Shown here in pieces: positions 16,717 through 25,784 of a stretch of 64,000 nt of DNA (positions are counted from its first letter, which is position 1; every line of letters starts with the position of its first letter). The translations under genes were made by a program, and so were the position numbers. The stretch comes from Ruegeria atlantica (lineage in GTDB: Bacteria > Pseudomonadota > Alphaproteobacteria > Rhodobacterales > Rhodobacteraceae): NCBI RefSeq assembly GCF_001458195.1, contig NZ_CYPU01000039.1:62093-126092 (forward strand), written 5' to 3'. The notes beneath the pieces are model-generated. The model was not told the origin of the DNA, did no database searches, and saw only the letters and a list, made by a program, of their open reading frames with translations.

Positions 16717-16881
16717 TCTGTTTACCGCCGTATGAAATCTGCCTCAAAAACGTGCCCTTTTCGGACATCTGTCTGCACTATGTCACAGGTGATTCGGCTT
16801 GTGAATCCCTCGATTCGCAATTTTTCATGATCAGCAGAAAAAACATGTTCGCCCCATAAATTTGGCTGGGTTGAAAAGTGG

Positions 16882-17226
16882 TTATCGCCAGGCTTCAAGC
16901 GCTTGATTGCGCTGCAGGGTTTGTTCTTCCATGCAGGCCCAATAGAACATGGGGGCCGCGCTACCGTCGCTTTCCAGCTCGGGGTCACAGGTCGCGTCAC
17001 GACGTTTCAGCCAGGCGCGTTGCTCGGTCAGCAGGGCTTGGCCATCACCACGCGTGTCCGATAAGGGTTTGATCTCTGACCAAAGGCTGTTCAGATCCTG
17101 ATCTGCCACTTCCCATTTCTCTTTGGCGCAAAAATTGAGATCGAGCTGTGTGTGCCCGTTGCAGTGGGATTGCGCATATGTCGTGACGGGCAGCAGGGTG
17201 GTGGCAAGGACGGCAACAGCTTTCAT
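16882..17226 (-). CDS. LprI-like (DUF1311) exported protein
   Basis: A 114-residue protein with a signal peptide (MKAVAVLATTLLPVTTYAQS). The mature part fits the DUF1311/LprI family, members of which bind or inhibit lysozyme: paired cysteines (SHCNGHTQLDLNFCAKEKWEVADQDLN), LLTEQRAWLKRRDATC, and a C-terminal YWACMEEQTLQRNQAL. Four cysteines probably form disulfides in the periplasm. ATG 17226 is the natural start, as it directly precedes the signal peptide. It follows pgk on the same strand with 61 bases between. Confidence 0.8.
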   Translation of the reverse strand: MKAVAVLATTLLPVTTYAQSHCNGHTQLDLNFCAKEKWEVADQDLNSLWSEIKPLSDTRGDGQALLTEQRAWLKRRDATCDPELESDGSAAPMFYWACMEEQTLQRNQALEAWR

Positions 17227-17287
17227 GGTGCATCTCCCGGTTTGACGAAGAGAGTACCATGAATGCCGATTGCCAGACAGATAGGGG

Positions 17288-18478
17288 TTACTGATCCAGT
17301 GCCGCAACACCGGGCAGCGTTTTGCCTTCCATCCATTCCAGGAAGGCACCCCCTGCAGTCGAGATGTATGAAAAGTCCTTGGCAGCACCGGACGCATTCA
17401 GCGCAGCGACCGTGTCACCACCGCCTGCGACCGACACAAGCTGTCCGGACCGTGTCAGCTCAGCCGCTTTCAGGGCTGCTGAGTTGGTGGCAACATCGAA
17501 TGGTTCAATCTCGAATGCACCCAGCGGGCCGTTCCAGATAAGCGTTTGGCTCTTGTCGAAAATCGCAGTGATTTCCGCAACGGTTTCCGGACCAGCGTCA
17601 AGGATCATGCTGTCTTCGGGACATTGATCTGCTGGTAGAACCTGATTGGGGGCGTGGGCCTCGAACTTTTCGGCAACCACGACATCGCGGGGCAGGACAA
17701 TCTGACAGCCGGTTGTTTCGGCCTTGGTCAGAATCTCGGCAGCTGTGTCTTTCATCGCCGTTTCTGCCAGCGATTTGCCGACATTCACGCCTTGCGCGAC
17801 GAGGAAGGTGTTCGCCATGCCCCCGCCAATAATCAGGTAATCTACCTTTTCGATCAAGTTGCCCAACAGGTCCAGCTTGGTCGAAACCTTGGCACCGCCA
17901 ACGACGGCTGTGACAGGGCGCTTTGGGGCTCCCAAAGCTGCTTCCAGCGCGCTCAACTCTTGCTGCATCAGACGGCCTGCACAGGCGGGCAGCAACCGGG
18001 CCAACGCCTCAGTCGAGCTATGCGCGCGGTGCGCCGCCGAAAAAGCATCGTTGCAGTACACGTCGCCCATCTTTGCCATGCCGGCGGCCAGATCAGGGCT
18101 GTTCTTTGTTTCCGCGGCGTGAAAGCGCGTGTTTTCTAGTAAAAGCACCTCGCCAGCGCCCAGGTTTGCCGCAGCGGTTTCTGCCTCGATCCCCACGCAG
18201 TCATCGCCAAACCGAACCTTGGTGCCAAAGGCCGTCTCCAGCGTCGGAACAAGCTGCTTTAGCGACAGGTTCTGGCGGCGCTCTCCGCCCGGACGTCCGA
18301 AATGCGCCAGAAGGATGGGCTTGCCGCCAGCGGCCAATATGTCCTTAACGGTCGGCACGATGCGCTCAATACGGGTGGCGTCGGTCACGACCCCGTCGAC
18401 CACTGGCACGTTGATATCCACGCGCACCAGCACGCGTTTGCCGTTCAGGTCCATGTCGTCCAGTGTTTTCCAGCCCAT
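17288..18478 (-). CDS. pgk: Phosphoglycerate kinase
   Basis: Pgk interconverts 1,3-bisphosphoglycerate and 3-phosphoglycerate in glycolysis and gluconeogenesis. The 396-residue protein has the family start ([23 protein letters not shown]), substrate residues in HFGRPGG and LLENTRFH, and the nucleotide site [10 protein letters not shown] near the C-terminus. ATG 18478 is the first start in frame and gives the usual N-terminus. It is divergent from ppiB, with 136 bases shared as promoter region. Confidence 0.97.
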   Translation of the reverse strand: MGWKTLDDMDLNGKRVLVRVDINVPVVDGVVTDATRIERIVPTVKDILAAGGKPILLAHFGRPGGERRQNLSLKQLVPTLETAFGTKVRFGDDCVGIEAETAAANLGAGEVLLLENTRFHAAETKNSPDLAAGMAKMGDVYCNDAFSAAHRAHSSTEALARLLPACAGRLMQQELSALEAALGAPKRPVTAVVGGAKVSTKLDLLGNLIEKVDYLIIGGGMANTFLVAQGVNVGKSLAETAMKDTAAEILTKAETTGCQIVLPRDVVVAEKFEAHAPNQVLPADQCPEDSMILDAGPETVAEITAIFDKSQTLIWNGPLGAFEIEPFDVATNSAALKAAELTRSGQLVSVAGGGDTVAALNASGAAKDFSYISTAGGAFLEWMEGKTLPGVAALDQ

Positions 18479-18614
18479 CGCGCAATCCTCGACAAATGTG
18501 AAAGTGACTTAGGCGGTTCTTTTCCTGCATTTTGCCCTCAGGTCAATGCGTCACTTGGCATTCGCGCGCCCTGCGCATAGGTATTTGCGCAAGATAAAAC
18601 GACAGGAGGGCCTC

Positions 18615-19121
18615 ATGGCCGAGATCAAGGATCCCGAAAACACAATCATCGTCGAACTCAAAGGCGGCAATGTCGTCATTGAGCTGCTGCCTGACGTGGC
18701 ACCGCAGCACAGCGCCCGCATGAAGGAATTGGCGCGCAATGGCGAATATGACAACGTGGCCTTCCACCGTGTGATCGACGGGTTCATGGCGCAAACCGGC
18801 GACGTGCAACATGGCGACATGGAAGACGGATTCAACCTGCGCATGGCGGGCACCGGTGGGTCGTCTCTGCCGAACGTTCCGGCCGAGTTCTCGAAGCTGC
18901 CCCATGATCGTGGCACTTTGGGTGCGGCCCGCTCGCAGAACCCGGATTCGGCGAACTCGCAGTTCTTCATCAACTTCGGCGACAATCATTTCCTGAACGG
19001 TCAGTACACCGTTTACGGTCGCGTCATCGACGGGATGGAGCATGTGGACGCCATCGTTCGTGGCGAGCCGCCTATGAGCCCTGACCGCATGATCAGCGTC
19101 AAGGTGGCAGCCGATGTATAA
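18615..19121 (+). CDS. ppiB: Cytoplasmic peptidyl-prolyl isomerase (cyclophilin)
   Basis: A 168-residue cyclophilin that isomerises prolyl bonds. The core is visible: FHRVIDGFMAQTGD, the NSQFFINF strand and HFLNGQYTVYGRVIDGM. The start is ATG 18615, preceded by AGGAGG at 18604-18609; a longer frame to 18546 has no such site. There is no signal peptide, so it acts in the cytoplasm. Its last 8 bases overlap the next gene, a periplasmic paralogue, which indicates a two-gene operon and translational coupling. Confidence 0.95.
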   Translation: MAEIKDPENTIIVELKGGNVVIELLPDVAPQHSARMKELARNGEYDNVAFHRVIDGFMAQTGDVQHGDMEDGFNLRMAGTGGSSLPNVPAEFSKLPHDRGTLGAARSQNPDSANSQFFINFGDNHFLNGQYTVYGRVIDGMEHVDAIVRGEPPMSPDRMISVKVAADV

Positions 19122-19662
19122 GCTGGCTGCTGCTTTTGCCTTGTTGGCCAGCCCGGCGCTGGCCACGGGCCTTGAGGTCGAGATCGAAGGTGAGGGGGCC
19201 AATGGCACCGTCACTATCGACCTGTTCGATGATCTGGCCCCGAAACATGTCGAGCAAATCGCTGCCCTGGCCAACGAAGGGAAATACGATGGCGTGGTGT
19301 TTCACCGCGTGATCGACGGCTTCATGGCTCAGACCGGCGATGTTGAGCATGGCCGTCTGGGCGGCGACTTGCGTCGCGCCGGTACCGGCGGTTCTGACCG
19401 TGCGGACCTTCCGGCCGAATTTTCGGATTTCGAATTCGACCGGGGAGTTGTCGGCATGGCGCGGGCGCAAAACCCCAACAGCGCCAACTCGCAATTCTTC
19501 ATCATGTTCGAGCCGGGCCCGTTCCTGAACGGCCAGTACACGGTAGTCGGTCAGGTGACCGGCGGGATGGACGTGGTAGATGCGATCAAACGCGGTGAGG
19601 GACAGAATGGCGCGGTGATCGGCCAGCCGGACGTGATGAAAAAAGTCACCGTTACCGAATGA
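19114..19662 (+). CDS. Periplasmic peptidyl-prolyl isomerase (cyclophilin)
   Basis: A second cyclophilin of 182 residues with the same core (FHRVIDGFMAQTGD, NSQFFIMF, LNGQYTVVGQVTGGM) but with a signal peptide (MYKLAAAFALLASPALA). It should fold proteins in the periplasm. It probably arose by duplication of the gene before it. ATG 19114 lies inside the 3' end of ppiB. A terminator follows directly. Confidence 0.94.
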   Translation: MYKLAAAFALLASPALATGLEVEIEGEGANGTVTIDLFDDLAPKHVEQIAALANEGKYDGVVFHRVIDGFMAQTGDVEHGRLGGDLRRAGTGGSDRADLPAEFSDFEFDRGVVGMARAQNPNSANSQFFIMFEPGPFLNGQYTVVGQVTGGMDVVDAIKRGEGQNGAVIGQPDVMKKVTVTE

Positions 19663-19668
19663 TCTTTG

Positions 19669-19697
19669 AACCCGGCGCTTACCCCAGCGCCGGGTTT
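19669..19697 (+). terminator. Terminator of the cyclophilin operon
   Basis: aacccggcgct and its complement agcgccgggtt form an 11-bp hairpin followed by TTCTCGTC. The T-run is short. It starts 6 bases after the stop codon. Confidence 0.8.
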
Positions 19698-19701
19698 CTC
19701 G

Positions 19702-20544
19702 TCATTGGTCGATGAAGTTTCGGATCGCTTGCGTGTATGTATTCGGATCCTGAAATGACGCAAAGTGACTGACGTCTTTCAAAATCAATAGTTCAGCGCC
19801 CGGGATCGCCTCGGCAATCGCCTGTGAGTGTTCGGTCAGAATTGCTTCGTCATGTTCGCTCTGCACGACCAGAGTGGGCGCGGTTACGGATTGCAGCCCC
19901 TCAAGCCCTCCGGGCTTTTCCGTCGCCCACATGGCTGCGACACCGCCCAGAAACGCTTCGAACCCGTCCGGAGTGGGGGACATGGCGGCATAGTCCTCAG
20001 CCATCATCCCTACGTAAGCCCCAAAGACTTCGTTGGTTTCGACTGAAGGGTCAATCCCATCCAAAGTAACGTTGCCCGCATGGGCAAAATGGCTGGCAAG
20101 ACGATCCGGCGCCGTGGTCGAGATCGTGTAGCCAATGTTGGCACCGTCCGACCATCCGACCAGATGCACCTGTTCGACATTCAGATGATCCAGCAGCGCC
20201 AGATAGTCCTGCGCCAGCAATTCATAGCTGTAGGTGCTGCCGTCATTGGTGGACCGGCCATGCCCCCGCGTGTCCGCCACGATCACACTGTGGTCGCTGG
20301 CCAAATCAGCAACTTGCGCTGCCCAGATATCGCCATGCGCCAGACCGCCATGGATCAGCAGCACGGGCGTGCCCTCTGCCGATCCATAGGTGGCGTAATA
20401 CATGTCCATGCCATTCACGCTGGCGGTACCACTGGACGCGGCCTGGGGCATGGCGGGCGTTTCGGGGATTGTCAGCCAGGCATCCTGTGCCAGTCCCGCT
20501 GTCGCGGTCAAGGTTATCGCAGTGACCATCAGTGTTCGAAGCAT
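19702..20544 (-). CDS. Exported alpha/beta hydrolase
   Basis: A 280-residue alpha/beta-fold hydrolase with a signal peptide (MLRTLMVTAITLTATAGLAQ), so it acts in the periplasm or outside. The oxyanion-hole motif LLIHGGLAHG, nucleophile Ser in VGWSDGANIG, acid in VVQSEHDEAI and His in KDVSHFASFQ give a full triad. Substrate cannot be told from sequence; the closest general group is epoxide hydrolase/carboxylesterase-like proteins. It stands alone, convergent with the cyclophilin operon. Confidence 0.85.
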   Translation of the reverse strand: MLRTLMVTAITLTATAGLAQDAWLTIPETPAMPQAASSGTASVNGMDMYYATYGSAEGTPVLLIHGGLAHGDIWAAQVADLASDHSVIVADTRGHGRSTNDGSTYSYELLAQDYLALLDHLNVEQVHLVGWSDGANIGYTISTTAPDRLASHFAHAGNVTLDGIDPSVETNEVFGAYVGMMAEDYAAMSPTPDGFEAFLGGVAAMWATEKPGGLEGLQSVTAPTLVVQSEHDEAILTEHSQAIAEAIPGAELLILKDVSHFASFQDPNTYTQAIRNFIDQ

Positions 20545-20599
20545 GTCTACCTCCCTGGTTTTGCGTCGTCTTGTCAGGGATGATAGCTTAGGAAGAAGA

Positions 20600-20624
20600 A
20601 AGCGGGGGAAATAATCCCCCGCTT
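20600..20624 (-). terminator. Terminator of aqpZ
   Basis: aagcggggg / cccccgctt form a perfect 9-bp stem with loop aaataat; on the minus strand a pyrimidine-rich TTTCTTCTT follows. It begins 6 bases after the aqpZ stop. Confidence 0.85.
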
Positions 20625-20629
20625 GGCCT

Positions 20630-21319
20630 TTAGTCGTCTGTTGTCATCGCCTTCCAGATCAGCGCGCCGATTGCGCCACCGATCAGGGGTGCAACCCAGA
20701 ACAGCCAGAGCTGCCCAAGGGCAGGCGCGTCCGCGAACAAAGCAACCCCTGTGGACCGGGCCGGGTTGACCGATGTGTTGGTCACCGGGATCGAGATCAG
20801 GTGGATCAACGTCAATCCAAGCCCGATTGCGATGGGGCCAAACCCGGCAGGAGCGCCGCTGGAAGTGGCCCCCAGGATGATGATGATGAAGAACGCGGTC
20901 ATGACGATCTCGATCACCAGAGCGGACATCATTGAATAGCCCTCGGGTGATGCTTCACCATAGCCGTTCGAGGCAAACCCACCCACGCCTTCAAAGCCGG
21001 GCGCGCCGCTGACAATCAGATACAGGACGGCAGCCGCAGCAATTGCGCCGATAACCTGAGCGATCCAATAGGGGATAAGGTCCTTTGCCGGAAACCGTCC
21101 CCCGATCATCAGCCCAAGGCTAACTGCAGGGTTGAAATGGCCGCCCGAGATATGCCCGACGGCATAGGCCATTGTTAGAACGGTGAGGCCGAAGGCAAAG
21201 GCAACGCCCAGCCAGCCGATGCCCACATCGGCGACCCCGGCGGCCAGAACGGCGCTGCCGCAACCGCCCAAAACCAACCAGAACGTACCGAAGAACTCGG
21301 CCATGAGTTTTGATGACAT
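20630..21319 (-). CDS. aqpZ: Aquaporin Z
   Basis: A 229-residue water channel with six membrane segments and the two half-helices carrying [12 protein letters not shown] and NPARSTG. The second NPA is followed by Arg, which forms the selectivity filter of water-specific channels. ATG 21319 is chosen over 21340 because AGGAGG lies 8 bases upstream of it. It is a monocistronic gene in the inner membrane, probably for osmotic adaptation. Confidence 0.95.
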   Translation of the reverse strand: MSSKLMAEFFGTFWLVLGGCGSAVLAAGVADVGIGWLGVAFAFGLTVLTMAYAVGHISGGHFNPAVSLGLMIGGRFPAKDLIPYWIAQVIGAIAAAAVLYLIVSGAPGFEGVGGFASNGYGEASPEGYSMMSALVIEIVMTAFFIIIILGATSSGAPAGFGPIAIGLGLTLIHLISIPVTNTSVNPARSTGVALFADAPALGQLWLFWVAPLIGGAIGALIWKAMTTDD

Positions 21320-21442
21320 GAAAAATCCTCCTGAAAACACTAATTTAAGACTAATTCGAAAATGATGTTTTGTGAAATGTTTGGATAAGGGGAAATTTCA
21401 CTGGCAGTGGTCAGGAGTGAGGCGGTGGGACCCTAAGCGCGC

Positions 21443-22300
21443 TTAACCCCAGGTAACCGGGTCCAGTCGGAACAGTTTGGCAAGTTGGTCATAGACTTCC
21501 GGTGCTTCGGATTTGAGGTCGCGGGGTTTTTCCAAGAATACCTCGACGGAAACGGCAAAGAACTCTTCATGCCCGGTCGCGCCGTACGCATCGATGACGG
21601 TGCGTCGCCCGCTTTCGACGGCGCGGACAAGGGTATCGTAAGCGGTCAGAAAGACACGCTCCCATTCAGCAAAGCTTTGCCCGTCGCTCAGGATCGGGAC
21701 ACCGTTGGTGCCACCGGACAGATCGTCTATCTGGTGGGCGAACTCATGCAGTACGACGTTCTGCCCGTCATGGTCATTCAGCGCGCCAAGTTTGCTGTGG
21801 GTCCAGGAGAGAATAACCGGTCCCCGGTCCCAGCTTTCACCGGTGCGCACGATCTCTTTCTCGCTGACGACGTATCCTTCTTGTCGGCGCTGCCGAGACT
21901 TAAAAGCGTTCGGGTAGATCAGGATCGTTGTCAGGTTTTCATACCAAAGATCGCTGTTTACAATAAGCAGACAGGCCTGCGCGGCGATGGCCAGTTCCAT
22001 CTCCTCGGTTACGTCCAGCCCGTCGCAACCAAAGAAACGAACCTGATCCAGAAACAGATTTACCTTGCCGTCCAGTTTGACACGCAGGTCAAGGGGCAGG
22101 CGGCGGATCAGAGGCACTTGCTGTTCGATGAGGATGCGTTGGTGGTCTGTCAGGGGCGTGGACAAAAGCTGTTGGCGCGCCCGGGACTTGGACCAGTAGC
22201 GATACAGTACGAAACCGGCGATAAGCGCCAAGGCGGTGAAAAAGAACAACATAACAGTCACTATAAGGACGCGCCGGGCGGTTGGAACCGGAAAACTCAA
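21443..22300 (-). CDS. MtfA-like zinc peptidase (M90)
   Basis: The protein of up to 285 residues has one N-terminal membrane segment (about residues 11-31) and the MtfA/M90 domain. The zinc-binding HEFAHQID with upstream VVLHE is visible, as is the downstream FAVSVEVFLEKP block carrying the expected third ligand Glu. E. coli MtfA regulates the glucose PTS by binding Mlc and has aminopeptidase activity; Rhodobacterales mostly lack that PTS, so the role here must differ. The start is uncertain: TTG 22300 is the longest reading, an internal ATG at the membrane segment is possible. Confidence 0.85.
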   Translation of the reverse strand: MSFPVPTARRVLIVTVMLFFFTALALIAGFVLYRYWSKSRARQQLLSTPLTDHQRILIEQQVPLIRRLPLDLRVKLDGKVNLFLDQVRFFGCDGLDVTEEMELAIAAQACLLIVNSDLWYENLTTILIYPNAFKSRQRRQEGYVVSEKEIVRTGESWDRGPVILSWTHSKLGALNDHDGQNVVLHEFAHQIDDLSGGTNGVPILSDGQSFAEWERVFLTAYDTLVRAVESGRRTVIDAYGATGHEEFFAVSVEVFLEKPRDLKSEAPEVYDQLAKLFRLDPVTWG

Positions 22301-22314
22301 TCGTCCCCGTCAAA

Positions 22315-22346
22315 TGAAAAACGCCGCAGGTTTCCCCGCGGCGTTC
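22315..22346 (-). terminator. Terminator of the M23-bactofilin operon
   Basis: acgccgc (22321-22327) and gcggcgt (22338-22344) form a stem; on the minus strand TTTTTC follows. It lies about 25 bases after the bactofilin stop. Confidence 0.85.
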
Positions 22347-22368
22347 GAAACTTGGAAACTGGTCCGCG

Positions 22369-22869
22369 TTACTGCTTGACCTCGGCTGCCGGGTTCGCGC
22401 CCGCCTTGCCGCTGCGGCCCGGGTTCAGGGGGTCGTCCTGACGCTGAACCGATCCTTCGAAATGCGCACCGCTTTCGATCGCGATGGTCTTGTGGATGAT
22501 GTCGCCTTCGACACGTGCGGACGAGGTCAGGCGAACTTTCAAGCCGCGGACACGGCCCACGATGCGGCCGTTGATAACGACGTCATCGGCAGTGACTTCA
22601 CCTTTGATGGTGGCGGTCTCACCGATTGTCAGCAGATGCGCACGGATGTCGCCTTCGACAGTGCCTTCGACCTGGATATCGCCCGAGGTCTTCAGGTTGC
22701 CCGTGATGTGCAGGTCCGAAGACAGAACCGATGCCGGTGGCTTGGGCTTGGGCGCGGTGCTGGCCTTGTTTTCTGCCGGTGCAGGGGCCGCCGGTGTCGC
22801 CGGTGCAGCGGGTTTTACCGCCTCGGGTGCAGTGGACGAGGGCTCGTTGATTTTGCTCTTAGAAAACAT
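22369..22869 (-). CDS. Bactofilin
   Basis: A 166-residue bactofilin, a bacterial cytoskeletal protein that polymerises without nucleotides and organises envelope enzymes. The N-terminus is Pro/Ala-rich and disordered (to about residue 50). The beta-helix core shows the repeated hydrophobic pattern: SDLHITGNLKTSGDIQVEGTVEGDI... TIGETATIKGEVTADDVVINGRIVGRV. A polar tail follows. Its start overlaps the end of the M23 peptidase gene by 11 bases. Bactofilin and M23 peptidase pairs act together in cell shape in other bacteria, so a functional partnership is likely. Confidence 0.94.
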   Translation of the reverse strand: MFSKSKINEPSSTAPEAVKPAAPATPAAPAPAENKASTAPKPKPPASVLSSDLHITGNLKTSGDIQVEGTVEGDIRAHLLTIGETATIKGEVTADDVVINGRIVGRVRGLKVRLTSSARVEGDIIHKTIAIESGAHFEGSVQRQDDPLNPGRSGKAGANPAAEVKQ

Positions 22870-24184
22870 TTCTCGCAGCCTTGATGTAAGTCATTGGGTT
22901 AACAGGTTTTCCATTCACGCGAACTTCATAGTGCAGGTGCGTGCCGGTCGACCGTCCGGTGCTACCCATATCAGCAATATGATCGCCGCGCGAGACCCTT
23001 TGACCAACCTTCACGCGTATCTTCGTGTTATGGGCATAAAGTGTCTCAATTCCAAACGCGTGCTTGATTTTTACCAGCCGTCCAAACCCGGACTGCCAGC
23101 CGGCATGGGTGACCACACCGTCGGCGGTAGCAAAAATGTCGGTGCCATGGGCACCGGCGAAATCGGCGCCGTTATGCATGCGGCGACCACCTGTCTTGGG
23201 GTCGCGGCGCTTCCCGTAACCGCTCGTGAACCGCACGACGGAATTGACGGGGCTTGCAAACGGCGCTTTCGCTGCGGCAATTCGATACAGGTTCAACTGA
23301 TCCATCTGTCGCAACAGAGTATTTGCGCGGATCTCGTCGGGGGTCAGTTCCTCACCGCGCGTGCTGAAAGAAATAGGGGTTAGGGGGCCGCCTATGCCGC
23401 TATAGCCGCGGCGGACTTCTTCGATGATGCGGTCGGTGGGCATGCCGGCCTGGCGGAACATCTTGTCTAGTGGTTCGACCGAGATCACCATCGCCTCTTC
23501 CAACTGGCGGAAAATCTCGTCGCTGCGTTCCTGCATCAGCCGGATTTCCAGCTCAAGATCGTCACGCTGTTCCAGCGCGTCCTTGGCATTGGCGGCAATC
23601 TGGTCGCGTTCCTCGGCGGTGCGGGACAGGGCTTCGGTCATAAAATTCATCTGTTCGGGGTTGGCAACGGCGGCCATGTACATGTCGCCTTCGCCCGCTT
23701 CCTGCTGAAGCGTGACCAGTTCAGTACGTGCTTCTTCGCGCTGTTTCATGGTGGCGCGCAGCGTGGTCTGGATAACCTCAATCCCGGTCTCAAGCTCGCG
23801 GCGGCGGTTTTCCGACGCCAGCAGTTCCGACTGCATGGCCGAAATCTGCTTGAGCGCGGCGTTGAACCGGTCCTGTGCTGCCAGAGCTTCGTGCGCACGC
23901 ATGTCCCGCTCTACGGACATGATGTTCAGACGTTCCTGATAGGTTGCCTGATCGCGCTTAGCCTGTTCCCGGAAGTTACCCGATCCGATGCTGTCCATCA
24001 GAAGGATCGCGGTCGCAACGGCTGTCCAACCCACGAACAGTGCCACACCAGCGACAGCGACAACTTGCGTTTCCGAGCTTAGCCGAATGAATCGCGTATC
24101 ACTATCTGATTTCAGAAAGACACGGCGTTCGGGAAAATGCCGCTCGAACAATGAATGTAATTTTATCGCCAGACGTGTTCTCAC
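22859..24184 (-). CDS. M23 peptidase with coiled coil, membrane-anchored
   Basis: A peptidoglycan endopeptidase-type protein of about 441 residues. After a basic N-terminus comes a membrane segment (VVAVAGVALFVGWTAVATAILL), a long periplasmic coiled coil (roughly residues 75-230) and a C-terminal LytM domain. Zinc ligands are visible in HNGADFAG and HLHYEV, so it is probably active, unlike EnvC-type degenerate forms. GTG 24184 is preferred because GGAGAG at 24194-24199 is well spaced; a TTG at 24247 is the longest reading. It is translationally coupled to bactofilin. Confidence 0.92.
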   Translation of the reverse strand: MRTRLAIKLHSLFERHFPERRVFLKSDSDTRFIRLSSETQVVAVAGVALFVGWTAVATAILLMDSIGSGNFREQAKRDQATYQERLNIMSVERDMRAHEALAAQDRFNAALKQISAMQSELLASENRRRELETGIEVIQTTLRATMKQREEARTELVTLQQEAGEGDMYMAAVANPEQMNFMTEALSRTAEERDQIAANAKDALEQRDDLELEIRLMQERSDEIFRQLEEAMVISVEPLDKMFRQAGMPTDRIIEEVRRGYSGIGGPLTPISFSTRGEELTPDEIRANTLLRQMDQLNLYRIAAAKAPFASPVNSVVRFTSGYGKRRDPKTGGRRMHNGADFAGAHGTDIFATADGVVTHAGWQSGFGRLVKIKHAFGIETLYAHNTKIRVKVGQRVSRGDHIADMGSTGRSTGTHLHYEVRVNGKPVNPMTYIKAARNVF

Positions 24185-24362
24185 GCGTCTCACCTCTCCA
24201 TCCCCAAGATCGGGATCGGTCGTGAGTGATAGCCGTCCCTTGGGCAAAGTGCATAAAGCGGCATTTTGTTTTGGGCAAGTTTGTTAACTTACCGACCCTG
24301 CGTTACTGGATTTTGCCGCCGATTCTAGGCGAGAAATTGCCGACATCGTCAACTAAAGCCCG

Positions 24363-25199
24363 TTATTGCGTCTGTCCCGGCAATGCCAAGTCCTCCGTCA
24401 GAGGCCAATAGAAATCCGGCGGCAGCCCGGCCTCGGCCCGTTTTTCTTCGTTAAACGGGGGCTTCAGGACGCCATGGAAATACTCGCGCACCAATTGATG
24501 AAACATATCCTTGGGATCTGTGTTTTCACGCCCACACAGGAAATGGAACCATTTTGAACCATAAGCCACGTGGCCCACTTCTTCGGCATAGATGACCTCG
24601 AGCGCGGCGATGGCCTGTTCGGCTTTGGACTTGCGGAATATGTCGATCATGCCGGGTGTCACGTCCAACCCACGCGCCTCAAGCACCATGGGGACAACCG
24701 CCAGCCGTCCCATCAGGTCTTCGGCGGTGTCTTCGGCCGCGCGCCACATTCCAGCATGCGCGGGCATGGCGCCATAGTGGCTGCCCATGCTTTCCAGACA
24801 GTCACAGACCATCTCAAAATGCCGCGATTCTTCCTCGGCACATTTGACCCAGTCATCGTAGAACCCGATCGGCATCGGCACGTGGCCAAATCGCGCGATG
24901 ATATCCCAATGCAAGTCAACGGCGTTCAACTCGATATGCGCAACTGCGTGAAGCAGGGCAATACGCCCAGCCTCGGTCCCGGGCTTGCGCTTTGGAACCT
25001 CACGCGGCGACAGCAGCTCGGGCTTTTCCGGGCGGGCAGGGCTCAGCGGCGGAGTTGCGGTTCCCACCTCAATCTCAGGCGCGTCGCCCTTGCGCGAAGC
25101 GAACCAGGCTGCGGCATGGCGCTTGGACAGGGTGGTCTTTTCACGACCATCCGCTGTTGTCAGGACTTCGGTCGCCATCTGAGTCAGTGTTTTGGACAC
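24363..25199 (-). CDS. Ferritin-like protein (DUF455)
   Basis: A 278-residue protein of the DUF455 family with a ferritin-like four-helix bundle. Metal ligands are suggested by HIELNAVDLHWD, EEESRHFEMV and a later YAEEVGHVAYG, which resemble the E-x-x-H pattern of di-iron helices. Function is not established; related proteins include tRNA-hydroxylase-like MiaE. The start is GTG 25199, with GGAGA about 9 bases upstream; an internal ATG at 25178 has none. It lies 64 bases downstream of bcp on the same strand. Confidence 0.85.
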   Translation of the reverse strand: MSKTLTQMATEVLTTADGREKTTLSKRHAAAWFASRKGDAPEIEVGTATPPLSPARPEKPELLSPREVPKRKPGTEAGRIALLHAVAHIELNAVDLHWDIIARFGHVPMPIGFYDDWVKCAEEESRHFEMVCDCLESMGSHYGAMPAHAGMWRAAEDTAEDLMGRLAVVPMVLEARGLDVTPGMIDIFRKSKAEQAIAALEVIYAEEVGHVAYGSKWFHFLCGRENTDPKDMFHQLVREYFHGVLKPPFNEEKRAEAGLPPDFYWPLTEDLALPGQTQ

Positions 25200-25263
25200 C
25201 GCGTTGTCTCCGCTGATTGAGGTGGACGGCTCTTAAACCGGATGGCAGCCATGGTCGAGAGGA

Positions 25264-25725
25264 TTACAGGGCGCGCGCAGCCTCAAGCACCTCGTCCACA
25301 TGGCCGGGGACTTTGACCTTGCGCCAGACCCTGGCGATCTTGCCCTCGCCATCGATCAAAAAGGTCGAGCGTTGAATCCCCATGGATTTCTTGCCGTACA
25401 TGTTCTTTTCAACCCAGACGCCATAGTCCTCGCAGACCGAAGATCCTTCATCCGACAAAAGCGGAGTCGTCAGGCTGTGTTTGGCAACAAACTTGTCGTG
25501 CTTGGCAACACTATCCCGCGAGATGCCAAAAACTTGAGCCCCCGCATCACCAAAGGCCTGAAGTTGTTCCGAGAAACCGATGGATTCCTTGGTGCAGCCC
25601 GGCGTATCATCGCGGGGGTAGAAAAACAGAACGACGGCACCGCCGCGCAGGTCCGATAGGGTCACTTCGCCGCCGCCGTCGCGGGGTAATGTGAAATCAG
25701 GGGCGATGTCTGTTACGTCGGGCAT
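25264..25725 (-). CDS. bcp: Thioredoxin-dependent peroxiredoxin Bcp
   Basis: A 153-residue peroxiredoxin (BCP/PrxQ) that reduces hydroperoxides using thioredoxin. The peroxidatic Cys is in FYPRDDTPGCTKESIGF; the usual second Cys five residues later is replaced (TKESI). Another Cys occurs in SSVCEDYGVW, so the resolving partner may be different from E. coli Bcp. ATG 25725 has GGAG upstream. Confidence 0.93.
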   Translation of the reverse strand: MPDVTDIAPDFTLPRDGGGEVTLSDLRGGAVVLFFYPRDDTPGCTKESIGFSEQLQAFGDAGAQVFGISRDSVAKHDKFVAKHSLTTPLLSDEGSSVCEDYGVWVEKNMYGKKSMGIQRSTFLIDGEGKIARVWRKVKVPGHVDEVLEAARAL

Positions 25726-25784
25726 TGGAAACTCCGCTAAAGGATTTTAAGTGCTGCCCGGCATAATAGGGCGACGCGAGCGGG

